A stretch of 64,000 bases of DNA, from positions 62,001 to 126,000 of the forward strand of contig NZ_JACSYA010000002.1 of assembly GCF_029870285.1 (NCBI RefSeq), written 5' to 3'. The notes below the pieces were generated by a model. That model was not told the origin of the DNA, searched no databases, and saw only the letters and a list, made by a program, of their open reading frames with translations. The position numbers and the translations under genes were made by a program. This document shows, in pieces, positions 56,328 through 64,000 of this stretch. The DNA is from Delftia sp. PS-11. Its GTDB lineage: Bacteria > Pseudomonadota > Gammaproteobacteria > Burkholderiales > Burkholderiaceae_C. Positions within the stretch are counted from its first letter, which is position 1; each line of letters starts with the position of its first letter.

Positions 56328-57254
56328 TCAGGCCACCAAAGGCTCTTGTGCAAGCACTGCCAAGGCGTTCTTCGCAGCGTACTCGCCCATGCTGATGTAG
56401 GCGTCAGAGGTCACCGAGCCCACATGGGGGCTGAGCACGAAGCCTGGCTCAGTTTGGAAAGGATGTCCGGCCACCATCGGCTCGACGGCGAAGCTATCGA
56501 GGCCGGCCGCCCGAACGTGGCCTTGCCGCACCGCATCGAGCAGTGCCTGCTCATCGATGAGCCCGCCGCGTGCCGTGTTCACGACAATGACACCGCGCTT
56601 GCAGCTTTTCAGCGTCTGCGCATTGAGCAGGTGCTGGTTGTCTTCGGTGAGAGGGCAATGCAGCGAGATGACATCCGACTGCTCGAACAGCGCCGTCAGG
56701 TCCACCAGCTCCACATGGCTGGGAACCTCCCTGGCAAATGGGTCGAAGGCGATGACACGCATGCCGAACCCCTCGGCCATGCGTGCGAAGCGGCGGCCGA
56801 TGGCGCCCAGGCCCACCACGCCCACCGTCCGGCCGGCGAGTTCCAGGCTGGAGTGGGTCGCTTTTTCCCAATGGCCGGCATGCATCCGCGCGTTGACCGA
56901 GGCAATGGATTTGGCACACGCCAGAAGCAGCGCGAAGGCGTGCTCTGCAACCGCATTGGCGTTGGCGCCGATGGCTGCCACGACGGCAATGGCGCGCTCC
57001 TTGGCCGCGGCTTTGTCGATGTTGTCTGTGCCCGAGCCATGCTTGGAGATGACGCGCAGCGCCGGTGCGGCATCCATGGCTGCACCGGTAATCTTGCCGT
57101 AGCGCACCACCATCGCCACGGGGTTGTGCTCACGGCAGAGCGCAACGATGTCTTCCGGCGTTGGCGTCTTTCCCGTGTAAACCAGCTCATACCCGCTGAG
57201 CATGGCCACTGCGCTGGGAGCGATGGCATCGCTGGTGATGAGAATCTTGCTCAC
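56328..57254 (-). CDS. D-isomer-specific 2-hydroxyacid dehydrogenase
   Basis: The 308-residue NAD-dependent oxidoreductase has VGVVGLGAIGRRFARMAEGFGMRVIAFDP (nucleotide-binding GxGxxG near 145), the HCPLTEDNQHLLN stretch near 205, NTARGGLIDEQAL near 227 and the catalytic His in LSPHVGSVTSDAY near 278. It interconverts a 2-keto acid and a D-2-hydroxy acid. The start is a GTG at 57254 with a GGAGA site 7 nt upstream, overlapping the RraA-like stop by 4 bp (GTGA). Confidence 0.9.
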   Translation of the reverse strand: MSKILITSDAIAPSAVAMLSGYELVYTGKTPTPEDIVALCREHNPVAMVVRYGKITGAAMDAAPALRVISKHGSGTDNIDKAAAKERAIAVVAAIGANANAVAEHAFALLLACAKSIASVNARMHAGHWEKATHSSLELAGRTVGVVGLGAIGRRFARMAEGFGMRVIAFDPFAREVPSHVELVDLTALFEQSDVISLHCPLTEDNQHLLNAQTLKSCKRGVIVVNTARGGLIDEQALLDAVRQGHVRAAGLDSFAVEPMVAGHPFQTEPGFVLSPHVGSVTSDAYISMGEYAAKNALAVLAQEPLVA

Positions 57255-57937
57255 AGGGTCTCTCCTTCCTGGAGAACGCCTGCAGAGCGCAGCGCAGACA
57301 CCAGCCATTTGGCATTGGTATCGCCACCCTTGATGGCTTCGATCCGGGCCGCTTCGTCCTTGACCTTCTTGGTGGCCAGCGGAATCAGCGACTCGATTTT
57401 CTCCCGCTCGACGACCACGACGCCATCGGCATCGCCGGTGATGAAGTCGCCGGGATGGACCGTGACGCCGCCCACAGAGACAGGATGGCCGATGCGGCCG
57501 GGCACGAGCTTGGTGGGGCCGTTGGGATTCGTGCCCACCGAGAAGACCGGGAAATCCATCTCCTCAATCTCCAGGCTGTCCCGTGCTGCGCCATCCAGGA
57601 CGACTGCCGCGATGCCGAGCTGCTTGCACGCGGTCATCATGATGGTTCCCATCAGCGCAGCGGTCTGGTCAGCCTTGCCGTCGACCACCAGCACGTCGCC
57701 GGGCTTGGCCATGGCCATGGCCGCATGAATCATCAGGTTGTCGCCTGGCCGCACCTCCACGGTGAAGGCCGTGCCTGCAAACTTCATGTGCGGACGCAGC
57801 GCCTTGATGCGGCCATGGAGCGCTCCACGGCGGCCGGCGACGTCGGCCAGGATGGCCGGCTGGAATACGGAGGCCTCTTGCACGATGTGCGCGGGCACAC
57901 GTTCGAAGTGGCGGATGATGTCGGGCAGTTTGCTCAT
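57251..57937 (-). CDS. RraA-family aldolase/decarboxylase (HMG/CHA aldolase-like)
   Basis: The 228-residue protein has the RraA fold signature: KFAGTAFTVEVRPGDNLMIHAAMAMAKPGDVLVVDG near residues 50-85 and AAVVLDGAARDSLEIEEMDFPVFSVG near 107-132, with the conserved Arg and Asp of the metal site. In catabolic clusters these are 4-hydroxy-4-methyl-2-oxoglutarate or related aldolases/oxaloacetate decarboxylases, not RNase E inhibitors. The start MSKLPDIIRHF is chosen. A MAANLFPSN start at 57973 is possible. Confidence 0.85.
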   Translation of the reverse strand: MSKLPDIIRHFERVPAHIVQEASVFQPAILADVAGRRGALHGRIKALRPHMKFAGTAFTVEVRPGDNLMIHAAMAMAKPGDVLVVDGKADQTAALMGTIMMTACKQLGIAAVVLDGAARDSLEIEEMDFPVFSVGTNPNGPTKLVPGRIGHPVSVGGVTVHPGDFITGDADGVVVVEREKIESLIPLATKKVKDEAARIEAIKGGDTNAKWLVSALRSAGVLQEGETL

Positions 57938-57980
57938 GATTTGAACGTTGGAAGGGAAGAGATTTGCAGCCATGGCGGTG

Positions 57981-58015
57981 CCGGGCGCCGGGCGCCGGGC
58001 ACTGGGCACTGGGCG
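57981..58015 (+). repeat. 7-bp tandem repeat between the RraA-like and Bug 3 genes
   Basis: Five tandem 7-bp units of the form CCGGGCG/CTGGGCA lie in the 104-bp gap between the Bug 3 stop codon and the RraA-like start codon. They are near the end of the longer N-terminal alternative of the RraA-like frame. Confidence 0.7.
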
Positions 58016-58041
58016 CCAGGCTGCGGATTGCGTGCGCAGGG

Positions 58042-59022
58042 TCAGTCGACCTTCGCGCCAGATTCCTTGACGACCTTTGTCCAGCGCACGGTCTCGTCCT
58101 GCAGGAGGGCGGCGAACTGTTCCGGCGTCCCGCCCAGAACATCCGCGCCTTGCTCCACCAGCTTTGTCCTGACGTCTGGCGACAGAAGTGCTTTGTTGAA
58201 TGCGGCATTCACCTTGGCGATGACGTCCTTTGGCAGATTGGCAGGGCCGACAAGCCCAAACCAGGTCACCGCCTGAAAGCCTGGATACCCGGATTCCGCG
58301 ACGGTGGGCACCGACGGAAGGTCTGCAGTGCGTTTGGCAGAGGTCACCGCCAAGCCCCGCATCTTTCCGTTCTTGATGTGCGGGCTCAGCGTCACGGTGG
58401 AAGACACATAGAGCTGGATCTGACCGCCCAGCAAGTCTGTGATGCCCTGCGCCGCCCCCTTGTAGGGAACATGCGTGAGCTTTACCTGTGCAATCCGTTG
58501 CAGTTGCTCGGTGGCGAGATGCGCGACCGTACCGCTGCCCGAACTTGCGTAGTACAGGCTCTCTGGCTGCGCTTTCGCTGCGGCCAGGATGTCTTTCAGG
58601 CTCTTGTAGGGGGAATTGCTGGCCACCGCGATGGCCAGCGGGGAGCTGGCAACCAGGCCGATAGGGGCGAGGTCCTTTTGCGGGTTGTATGGCAGCTTGG
58701 CGTACAGCGAAGGATTGATCGCCATGTTGGACGTCTGTCCCATCGCCAGGGTGTATCCATCGGGCGCGGATTTGGCGGCCGCATCCAGCCCAATGTTTCC
58801 GCCAGAGCCGGGCCGGTTGTCCACGACGATGGTCCAGCCTTCCTGGGCGGCAACCTTGGTGGAAAGCTCACGTGCAATCATGTCCGGCCCGCCACCAGCA
58901 GGGAACGGCACGATCAGTTTGATGGGGCGGCTGGGGTACGGCTGGGCTGCAAATGCCGGCGCGGCAAGAGCCAGTGCTGCTGCGGCTGCTGCGAAGCAGA
59001 GGGCGCTTTTCGTGAAACGCAT
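58042..59022 (-). CDS. Bug-family (TctC-like) periplasmic solute-binding protein 3
   Basis: The 326-residue protein has an Ala-rich signal peptide (AAAAAALALAAPAFAAQ) and the Bug motifs YPSRPIKLIVPFPAGGGPDMIARELS and VDNRPGSGGNIGLDAAAKSAPDGYTLA. It lies 117 bp downstream of the LysR gene and is probably the first structural gene of the cluster. Sequence differences from the two other Bug proteins are large, so the three are not recent duplicates. Confidence 0.9.
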   Translation of the reverse strand: MRFTKSALCFAAAAAALALAAPAFAAQPYPSRPIKLIVPFPAGGGPDMIARELSTKVAAQEGWTIVVDNRPGSGGNIGLDAAAKSAPDGYTLAMGQTSNMAINPSLYAKLPYNPQKDLAPIGLVASSPLAIAVASNSPYKSLKDILAAAKAQPESLYYASSGSGTVAHLATEQLQRIAQVKLTHVPYKGAAQGITDLLGGQIQLYVSSTVTLSPHIKNGKMRGLAVTSAKRTADLPSVPTVAESGYPGFQAVTWFGLVGPANLPKDVIAKVNAAFNKALLSPDVRTKLVEQGADVLGGTPEQFAALLQDETVRWTKVVKESGAKVD

Positions 59023-59139
59023 TCGGTTGTCTCCATAGGTTCACGTGCTCGGGCGTCACGTTTCTGGAGCCGAAGTATTTGCGTCGCTCAGGATTGCGTC
59101 CAATCGAAGTTTTCTTGTAAATGATAAAAAATACTTTGC

Positions 59140-60042
59140 CTATCGCTGGTTCGGCAGACGTGCGTACTTGGTCAACAGGGTGATGAGCCGCTGTGCTGCC
59201 GGCGAGACATAGCCGCTCTCCCGGAAGGACACGACGGTCCGGCGTCTCATGGTGGTGCCTCTGAGTTTGACTTCACGAAGGGCCGCCCCGCTCTTGCCTT
59301 CTTGCAGGTGCAGCCGCGAGATGAAGCTGAGCAGCCCTGTCTCGCCGATCAGCGCTGGCAGCATCAGGAGCATCGTGCTCTCCACCTGCGCCTGCGGGCG
59401 GGGCAGCTGATGCCTGTCGAAAGTCTGGTCCAGCCAATCGCGGATGGGGGCGCCCTGTGGCTGGAGCACCCATTTGTAGGGGACGAGATCTTTCAGGGTG
59501 ATGCGAGGCCGTGCAAAGAGCTCGTGGTTGGCACAGGCGGCAACCACCATCTGGTCTTCTGCCAGGACTTTGGACACGAAGCCCGGCTCGCTCGTAGTCT
59601 CGGACCCCACAAGCAGGTCAATGTCTCCGCTGCGAAGCAGCGGCAGCAGAACATCGCCCAGCGCGACGGTCGTGCGCACCGTCACATCGGGGGCCTCTTT
59701 CAGCAGGTCGCGCGCTGCAGGCGGCAACAGGAACTGGGCAGCGGTTGGCGCGATGCCGAGCTTGATGTGTCCGGACAGTCCTCTGCCGATGTCGCCGATT
59801 TCGCGCCGGGCGCTTTCAACGTCCAGACGCGTACGCTGAGCCCATTTGAGAAGTGCATGGCCGGCGTGCGTCAGGCGTATGCCACGCCCGGCCTTTTCGA
59901 ACAGGATGGCGCCGTACGCTTGCTCAAGCCGGCGAACGCAGCTGGTCAGTGCCGGCTGAGTCTTGTGCAGCCGTTCGCTGGCGCGTCCCATGTGCTCCAG
60001 CTCGGCCATCACTTCAAAATACTTCAGATCCCGCAAATCCAT
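59140..60042 (-). CDS. LysR-family transcriptional regulator of the Bug/RraA cluster
   Basis: The 300-residue regulator has the N-terminal winged HTH (LKYFEVMAELEHMGRASERLHKTQPALTSCVRRLE, residues about 5-40) and a LysR effector domain. It is upstream of and co-directional with the Bug-RraA-dehydrogenase-cyclase genes, and probably controls them. The start at 60042 (MDLRDLKYFEV) is preceded by an AAAGG-like element. The longer frame to 60366 is unsupported. Confidence 0.9.
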   Translation of the reverse strand: MDLRDLKYFEVMAELEHMGRASERLHKTQPALTSCVRRLEQAYGAILFEKAGRGIRLTHAGHALLKWAQRTRLDVESARREIGDIGRGLSGHIKLGIAPTAAQFLLPPAARDLLKEAPDVTVRTTVALGDVLLPLLRSGDIDLLVGSETTSEPGFVSKVLAEDQMVVAACANHELFARPRITLKDLVPYKWVLQPQGAPIRDWLDQTFDRHQLPRPQAQVESTMLLMLPALIGETGLLSFISRLHLQEGKSGAALREVKLRGTTMRRRTVVSFRESGYVSPAAQRLITLLTKYARLPNQR

Positions 60043-60388
60043 CTGCCATACCTTTCTCTTGAGCCTGCCTCGCCATGCGCCAGCTTCGGGGCATTTGGCG
60101 CAAAGCATATGCCACAGGCGACGCCGGGGTGTCGGGCGGTCGCTGACATCGGGCTGTGGGGGAGTTGGGCGCTGACTGTGGTGACGAGTTTGCCGGCCCA
60201 TTTCGGGCCACCCGTCCGAGGCGGTTTCCTGGCCTGTGCCTTGCCGGGTGTGCCTTGGCGTGCATCGCCGGCCTGGCTGGCGCGGCTGGGATGCCAGACA
60301 GGCATCCGTGCGTCGTGCATTCCGGCACGCGTGTCTACGGTACAGGTGCGGTGTGGCCCACCCCATACAATGGAAGCGCCGAAAACGA
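60043..60388. other. Intergenic region without recognisable gene
   Basis: This roughly 350-bp stretch between the LysR start and the tRNA terminator is GC-rich (60120-60300) and carries only overlapping shadow frames. I see no conserved protein, no promoter of confidence and no repeat worth naming. Confidence 0.6.
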
Positions 60389-60423
60389 AAAAGCCTTTGA
60401 GATCTGTGACCTCAAAGGCTTTT
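60389..60423 (-). terminator. Rho-independent terminator after tRNA-Met
   Basis: A 13-bp perfect stem (60389-60401 with 60411-60423, 9-nt loop) with A/T runs on both ends lies 5 nt after the CCA end of the tRNA gene and serves it on the minus strand. Confidence 0.85.
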
Positions 60424-60428
60424 GAATT

Positions 60429-60505
60429 TGGTGGCGCTTCACGGACTCGAACCGCGGACCTGTGGATTATGATTCCATCGCTCTAACCGACTGAGCTAAA
60501 GCGCC
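60429..60505 (-). tRNA. tRNA-Met (anticodon CAT), elongator type
   Basis: The 77-nt gene folds into a complete cloverleaf: acceptor GGCGCTT/AAGCGCC, D-stem GCTC/GAGC, anticodon loop with CAT at positions 34-36, and T-arm CGCGG TTCGAGT CCGTG. The CCA end is encoded (60429-60431). The acceptor begins with a paired G-C, unlike initiator tRNA, so this is an elongator methionine tRNA. Confidence 0.95.
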
Positions 60506-60633
60506 GTAATACCTAGATTATATACACAACTTTCGGTCGATCCGGCAAGTTTTGCAAATTTCTCGAAATTTCTTGCGAGAGGCTTGCTGCTGCTTGCCGT
60601 AAGACTCGCATTGTAGCGGGTTTTTCAGGGGTT

Positions 60634-61413
60634 TCAGAGATGTTGGAAGTTTGCAGGGCGCTTGTTGACGAAGGCGTCCATGCCTTCCTTCTGGTCCTGG
60701 GTGGCAAACAGCGCGTGGAACAGGCGGCGCTCGAACATCACGCCGTCGGACAGCGAGCCTTCAAAGGCCCGGTTCACCGATTCCTTGGCGGCCATGACAG
60801 CAATCTGCGAGAAGCCGCTGATGATGATGGCCGCGCCCAGGGCTTCGTCCATGAGCTTGTCATAGGGCACGACGCGGCTGACCAGGCCTGCGCGTTCGGC
60901 CTCGGCGGCGTCCATCATGCGGGCCGTCAGTGCCATGTCCATGGCCTTGGACTTGCCCACCGCGCGCGGCAGGCGCTGGGTTCCGCCGGCGCCGGGGATG
61001 ACGCCCAGCTTGATCTCGGGCTGGCCGAACCTGGCGTTGTCGGCGGCGATGATGAAGTCGCACATCATGGCCAGTTCGCAGCCGCCGCCCAGTGCGAAGC
61101 CGCTGACGGCGGCGATCACGGGCTTGCGGATGGCGCGGATGGTTTCCCAGTTGCGCGTGATGTAGTCGCCCTTGTAGGCATCGGCGAAGCTGTACTTGGC
61201 CATGGCGCCGATGTCGGCACCGGCTGCGAAGGCTTTTTCGCTGCCGGTGATGATCATGCAGCCGATGCGCTCGTCGGCATCAAAGGCCTGCAGGGCCTGG
61301 CCCAGCTCGTTCATGAGCTGGTCGTTGAGCGCATTGAGCTGCTTGGGGCGATTGAGCGTGATGATGCCGACCTTGTCGGCCTCCACGCGGACTTCGATCA
61401 TTTCGTAGGCCAA
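60634..61413 (-). CDS. Enoyl-CoA hydratase
   Basis: The 259-residue crotonase-family enzyme has [10 protein letters not shown] near residue 65, [13 protein letters not shown] near 104-116 and [24 protein letters not shown] near 129-152, with both catalytic Glu present. It hydrates 2-enoyl-CoA in beta-oxidation. The start is a TTG at 61413 with an AGGAGA site 6 nt before it, giving a [12 protein letters not shown]-terminus. An internal ATG at 61401 lies too far from that site. The longer frame to 62076 is only the open frame opposite the M61 gene. Confidence 0.92.
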   Translation of the reverse strand: MAYEMIEVRVEADKVGIITLNRPKQLNALNDQLMNELGQALQAFDADERIGCMIITGSEKAFAAGADIGAMAKYSFADAYKGDYITRNWETIRAIRKPVIAAVSGFALGGGCELAMMCDFIIAADNARFGQPEIKLGVIPGAGGTQRLPRAVGKSKAMDMALTARMMDAAEAERAGLVSRVVPYDKLMDEALGAAIIISGFSQIAVMAAKESVNRAFEGSLSDGVMFERRLFHALFATQDQKEGMDAFVNKRPANFQHL

Positions 61414-61510
61414 GGGAGTCTCCTGAACGGGGTTGTCGTCGTGATCCTCAAGAATAACCGGCTGGCGGCACGGGCCCGGCGGTGATCGCTGGGCCCGCTG
61501 GGGCCATCGC

Positions 61511-63421
61511 TCAGGCGCTGGCGGACGCTGCTGCCACAGGCGCATGGCCCGCCAGCCAGCGCTGGGCGGCCTCTGCGTCCGTGATTTCGAGCCCCAGATT
61601 GCTGGGCGATGGCTCGGCAGCGGTGCCGGACGTGGCAGCTTTTGCATCGCCGTTGTCCGTTTTGCCGACGTCTGCCGCAGTGCCTGCCTGCGCGGCCTGG
61701 ACGCTGCCCCAGGGCAGTTGCAGGGCCATGAGCTGTCTGTCACGTGCAACCCAGGCCAGGATGCTGCTGGCCTTGCCTGCATAGAGCGCCAGATCATCGA
61801 GGCGCTGGATGCGCCAGCGCGTGGGCTCGGCCTGCTGGGCCGCTGCGGGCACTTCGATGGCCAGCCACTCATCGCCGGGCATGAAGCCCGCCTGCTCGGC
61901 CACGCTGGCGCGCAGCACGTTCTTGATGATGATGCTGTGGGTTTCCTGCACGCGCAGGCCCAGGCGCTGGACCAGTTGTGGCGGCTCGGCCTTGGCCTGT
62001 ACGCCGTGGGTGGCCAGCAGTTCGGGCAGCGGCAGGTCGTCCGTGCCGTGGACCCATTGCGCGATCTCCGTGGCAAAGCTGCGCTCGCCCAGCTCCTGCA
62101 GCACGGCCAGCACGTCGGCCTCGCGCATGGGGCCGGCTGCGCAGCGCTGCCACAGCGCGCGCATCACGTCATCCAGCGTGGCGCGGCCTTCGCGGCGCAG
62201 TTGCAGGTCCAGCGCCAGCGCGACCAGCGAGCCCTTGGTGTAGTAGCTGACGGTCTGGTTGGGCGTGTTCTCGTCCTGGCGGTAGTACTTGACCCAGGCA
62301 TCGAAGCTGGCCTGGGCCACGGTCTGCACATGCCGCCCCGGTGTCTGCAGCACCTGGTTGATGGTGCGCGTAATGAGCTTGAGGTACTGGCCGTTGTCGA
62401 TCAGCCCGGCGCGGCGCAGCAGCAGATCGTCGTAGTAGCTGGTGAAACCTTCGAAGAACCACAGCAGCTCGGTGTAGTTCTCCTGCCCGTAGTCGTAGCG
62501 CGTGAATTCCGCAGGGCGCAGGCGCTTGACGTTCCAGGTGTGGAAATACTCGTGGCAGATCAGGCCCAGCAGTGTGTTGTAGCCTTCAGTGGCCTTGCGC
62601 TCTCCCACGCGGGGCAGGTCGCGGCGGCCGCAGATCAGCGCCGTGCTGTTGCGGTGCTCCAGGCCGCCGTAGCCATCGTCCACCGCATTGAGCATGAAGA
62701 CATAGCGCTGCATGGGCGCCGGCGACGCGCCAGCACCCTGGCCATGCCAGAAGGCGATGACGGTTTCGCAGATGCGGCGCGTATCGGCAATCAGGCGCGC
62801 GCCATCGAAGCTGGGGGCTGCGCCGGCCACCACGAAGCTGTGCGGCACGCCCGCAGCCACGAAGTCGCAGCGCCAGAAAGCGCCCATCTCCACGGGGCAG
62901 TCCACCAGCGCATCGTAGTCAGGCGCGCGGTACAGGCCCCAGCCGCGCTCGTCGGTGTCCACGGCATCCAGGCCGGTGGCCACCTGCCAGCCGGCTGGCG
63001 CATCGCCGGGAGACAGCTGCAGCGTATGGACCGCATCTTCCTGCCCCTGCACCCGCAGGCACAGGCTGGTGCCGTTGAAAAAGCCACGGCGGCGGTCCAG
63101 CCAGGCGGTGCGCACCGAGTTGTCGTAGGCGCAGTACTGGTAGCTCAGGGTCAGCGGCGCGCCGGCGGCGCAGTCCACGACCCACAGGTTCTTGCCCTGC
63201 TGGGCGATGGCCACAGGCTTGCCGTCCTGCTCGGCCGCCAGCCCCTGGAGGTTCTTGGAGAATTCGCGCACCAGATAGCTGCCGGGAATCCAGACCGGCA
63301 GCGACACGGCCTGGCCCTGGGCCGGCCGTGCGATGTGCAATTGCACACTGAAAAGATGCGCGTCGGCGTCGAGCGCCTGTACGCAGTAATGGATGCCGGC
63401 GGCATTGGAGGCAGCAGTCAT
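61511..63421 (-). CDS. M61-family zinc aminopeptidase (glycyl aminopeptidase type)
   Basis: The 636-residue protein has an N-terminal beta domain ([21 protein letters not shown]), a gluzincin catalytic domain with [18 protein letters not shown] near residue 285 (HExxH) and the downstream Glu in [16 protein letters not shown], and a C-terminal PDZ domain near 485-580. No signal peptide is seen, so it is probably cytoplasmic. An unresolved Thr/Ala-rich segment lies near residues 585-620. Confidence 0.9.
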   Translation of the reverse strand: MTAASNAAGIHYCVQALDADAHLFSVQLHIARPAQGQAVSLPVWIPGSYLVREFSKNLQGLAAEQDGKPVAIAQQGKNLWVVDCAAGAPLTLSYQYCAYDNSVRTAWLDRRRGFFNGTSLCLRVQGQEDAVHTLQLSPGDAPAGWQVATGLDAVDTDERGWGLYRAPDYDALVDCPVEMGAFWRCDFVAAGVPHSFVVAGAAPSFDGARLIADTRRICETVIAFWHGQGAGASPAPMQRYVFMLNAVDDGYGGLEHRNSTALICGRRDLPRVGERKATEGYNTLLGLICHEYFHTWNVKRLRPAEFTRYDYGQENYTELLWFFEGFTSYYDDLLLRRAGLIDNGQYLKLITRTINQVLQTPGRHVQTVAQASFDAWVKYYRQDENTPNQTVSYYTKGSLVALALDLQLRREGRATLDDVMRALWQRCAAGPMREADVLAVLQELGERSFATEIAQWVHGTDDLPLPELLATHGVQAKAEPPQLVQRLGLRVQETHSIIIKNVLRASVAEQAGFMPGDEWLAIEVPAAAQQAEPTRWRIQRLDDLALYAGKASSILAWVARDRQLMALQLPWGSVQAAQAGTAADVGKTDNGDAKAATSGTAAEPSPSNLGLEITDAEAAQRWLAGHAPVAAASASA

Positions 63422-63498
63422 TCGGGCTCCCGAAGCGTGTGGCCGGGAGGCGGACTGCGCCCGCCGGGGCGGGCTGGCGCCACAGGCCCCGGCCGGTC

Positions 63499-63532
63499 AA
63501 AAAGAGGCGCCAGACCCGGTGCACGGGTCCGG
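63499..63532 (-). terminator. Candidate terminator after the dsbC-like gene
   Basis: A hairpin around 63510-63532 (GACCCG/CGGGTC core, one mismatch) is followed on the minus strand by a short T run (63499-63503) after about 8 nt. It stands between the dsbC-like stop and the M61 gene. The distance to the T run makes it weak. Confidence 0.4.
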
Positions 63533-63537
63533 TGCGG

Positions 63538-64000
63538 TCAGCGCGCGGCGGCAGCGAGGTTCTTCTCGACTTCCTGCGCGCTGATGGCGCCGGGCACTCG
63601 CGTGTTGTTGGAGAAGATGATAGTCGGCGTGCCGGTGATCTTGTACTTGCGGCCGAAGCTCAGGTTGCGCTGCAGTGCCGAGGTGTCGCACTGGACGGTG
63701 GCAGGAGCCTTGTCGCGCAGCATATGGTCGTTCCAGGCGCCCGCCGGGTCCTTGGCGCACCAGATGTTGCGCGACTTCTCGGCCGAGTCGGGGCTCAGGA
63801 TCGGGTAGAGGAACAGGTAGACGGTGACGTTGTCCACGCTTTGCAGGTCGCGCTCGAAGCGCTTGCAATAGCCGCAGTTGGGGTCTTCGAAGACGGCCAT
63901 CTTGCGCTCGCCCTTGCCATGCACCAGGGTGATGGCGTCCTTGAGCGGCAGCTGCTTGAAATCCACCGCTGTCAGCTGCGTCATCCGGTCCTCGGTGAGG
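63538..64000 (-). CDS. Thiol:disulfide interchange protein DsbC-like, 5' end outside the window
   Basis: The frame is open to the window edge, so the N-terminal signal and dimerisation part is missing. The visible thioredoxin domain has the active site in FEDPNCGYCKRFE (CxxC near visible residue 42), a second Cys pair (NIWCAKDPAG, VQCDTSAL) typical of DsbC, and TGTPTIIFSNN with the cis-Pro. DsbC corrects wrong disulfides in the periplasm. The internal ATG at 63984 is not the true start. Confidence 0.85.
   Translation of the reverse strand, partial: LTEDRMTQLTAVDFKQLPLKDAITLVHGKGERKMAVFEDPNCGYCKRFERDLQSVDNVTVYLFLYPILSPDSAEKSRNIWCAKDPAGAWNDHMLRDKAPATVQCDTSALQRNLSFGRKYKITGTPTIIFSNNTRVPGAISAQEVEKNLAAAAR

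Noticed and set aside
60429..60505. tRNA-Met as a possible integration (attachment) site
   Set aside because: No integrase, no duplicated tRNA end and no composition change are seen on either side.
61414..62076. N-terminal extension of the enoyl-CoA hydratase frame
   Set aside because: The sequence is opposite or overlapping the M61 gene and has no crotonase features. The TTG at 61413 with its SD gives the normal family N-terminus.

Overview
The window is GC-rich chromosomal DNA, densely packed with house-keeping genes, from a betaproteobacterium of the order Burkholderiales, most likely family Comamonadaceae (Delftia/Comamonas/Acidovorax-like). The family call rests on established knowledge of its trademarks: Bug-type solute-binding proteins without linked permeases, an H1-like Ala/Lys/Pro histone, PP0621-family and YqcC proteins, a Mpl/TlpA neighbourhood, and a class I NrdAB operon. 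No phage, IS element, CRISPR array or rRNA operon was seen. One tRNA (Met, CAT) is present.

Layout. 1-5.1 kb: rodA, tldD, a hypothetical gene, and the DAHP synthase gene aroG behind a well-formed aromatic-amino-acid attenuator. 5.2-9.0 kb: yqcC, a small hypothetical gene, mpl, a conserved hypothetical gene and a TlpA-like thioredoxin. 9.2-14.3 kb: accB-accC-prmA, a zinc-ribbon/DUF3426 protein with a perfect hexanucleotide repeat, and a PfkB-family kinase. 14.4-19.8 kb (minus): H1-like histone and nrdA-nrdB with a pair of NrdR boxes. 20.1-29.8 kb (minus): ampD, pilR-pilS, PP0621-family gene, a CcsA/YpjD-like cytochrome c assembly protein, a receiver-GGDEF protein and a large soluble hybrid histidine kinase. 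30.1-34.6 kb: ffh, an NlpC/P60 lipoprotein, a small HTH-like protein, miaB, and a secreted hypothetical protein.

34.6-39.1 kb is a molybdenum locus: modABC-fdhD facing modE, with a ModE-like palindrome between them. 39.2-44.8 kb is a probable Fur-controlled periplasmic iron locus: imelysin, di-heme cytochrome, second imelysin, DUF1513 protein. 45.1-47.9 kb is a complete sugar ABC transporter of the FrcBCA type. 48.0-53.0 kb is a compact LysR-flanked operon for an acyl-CoA pathway: a ketopantoate reductase-VOC fusion, MaoC hydratase, CaiB/BaiF CoA-transferase and a shikimate-dehydrogenase paralogue. 53.2-60.0 kb (minus) is a second catabolic cluster: LysR, three Bug binding proteins, an RraA-type aldolase, a D-2-hydroxyacid dehydrogenase and a cyclase-family hydrolase. 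60.4-64 kb (minus) carries tRNA-Met, an enoyl-CoA hydratase, an M61 peptidase and the 3' part of a dsbC-like gene running off the window.

The most notable signals are the aroG attenuator (a 20-residue leader peptide with seven consecutive Phe/Tyr/Trp codons and mutually exclusive hairpins), the repeated placement of -10 boxes only 5-9 nt before start codons (apparent leaderless genes), the Fur-box imelysin operon, and the two uncharacterised catabolic clusters. All function calls come from reading sequence motifs. No database search was run.
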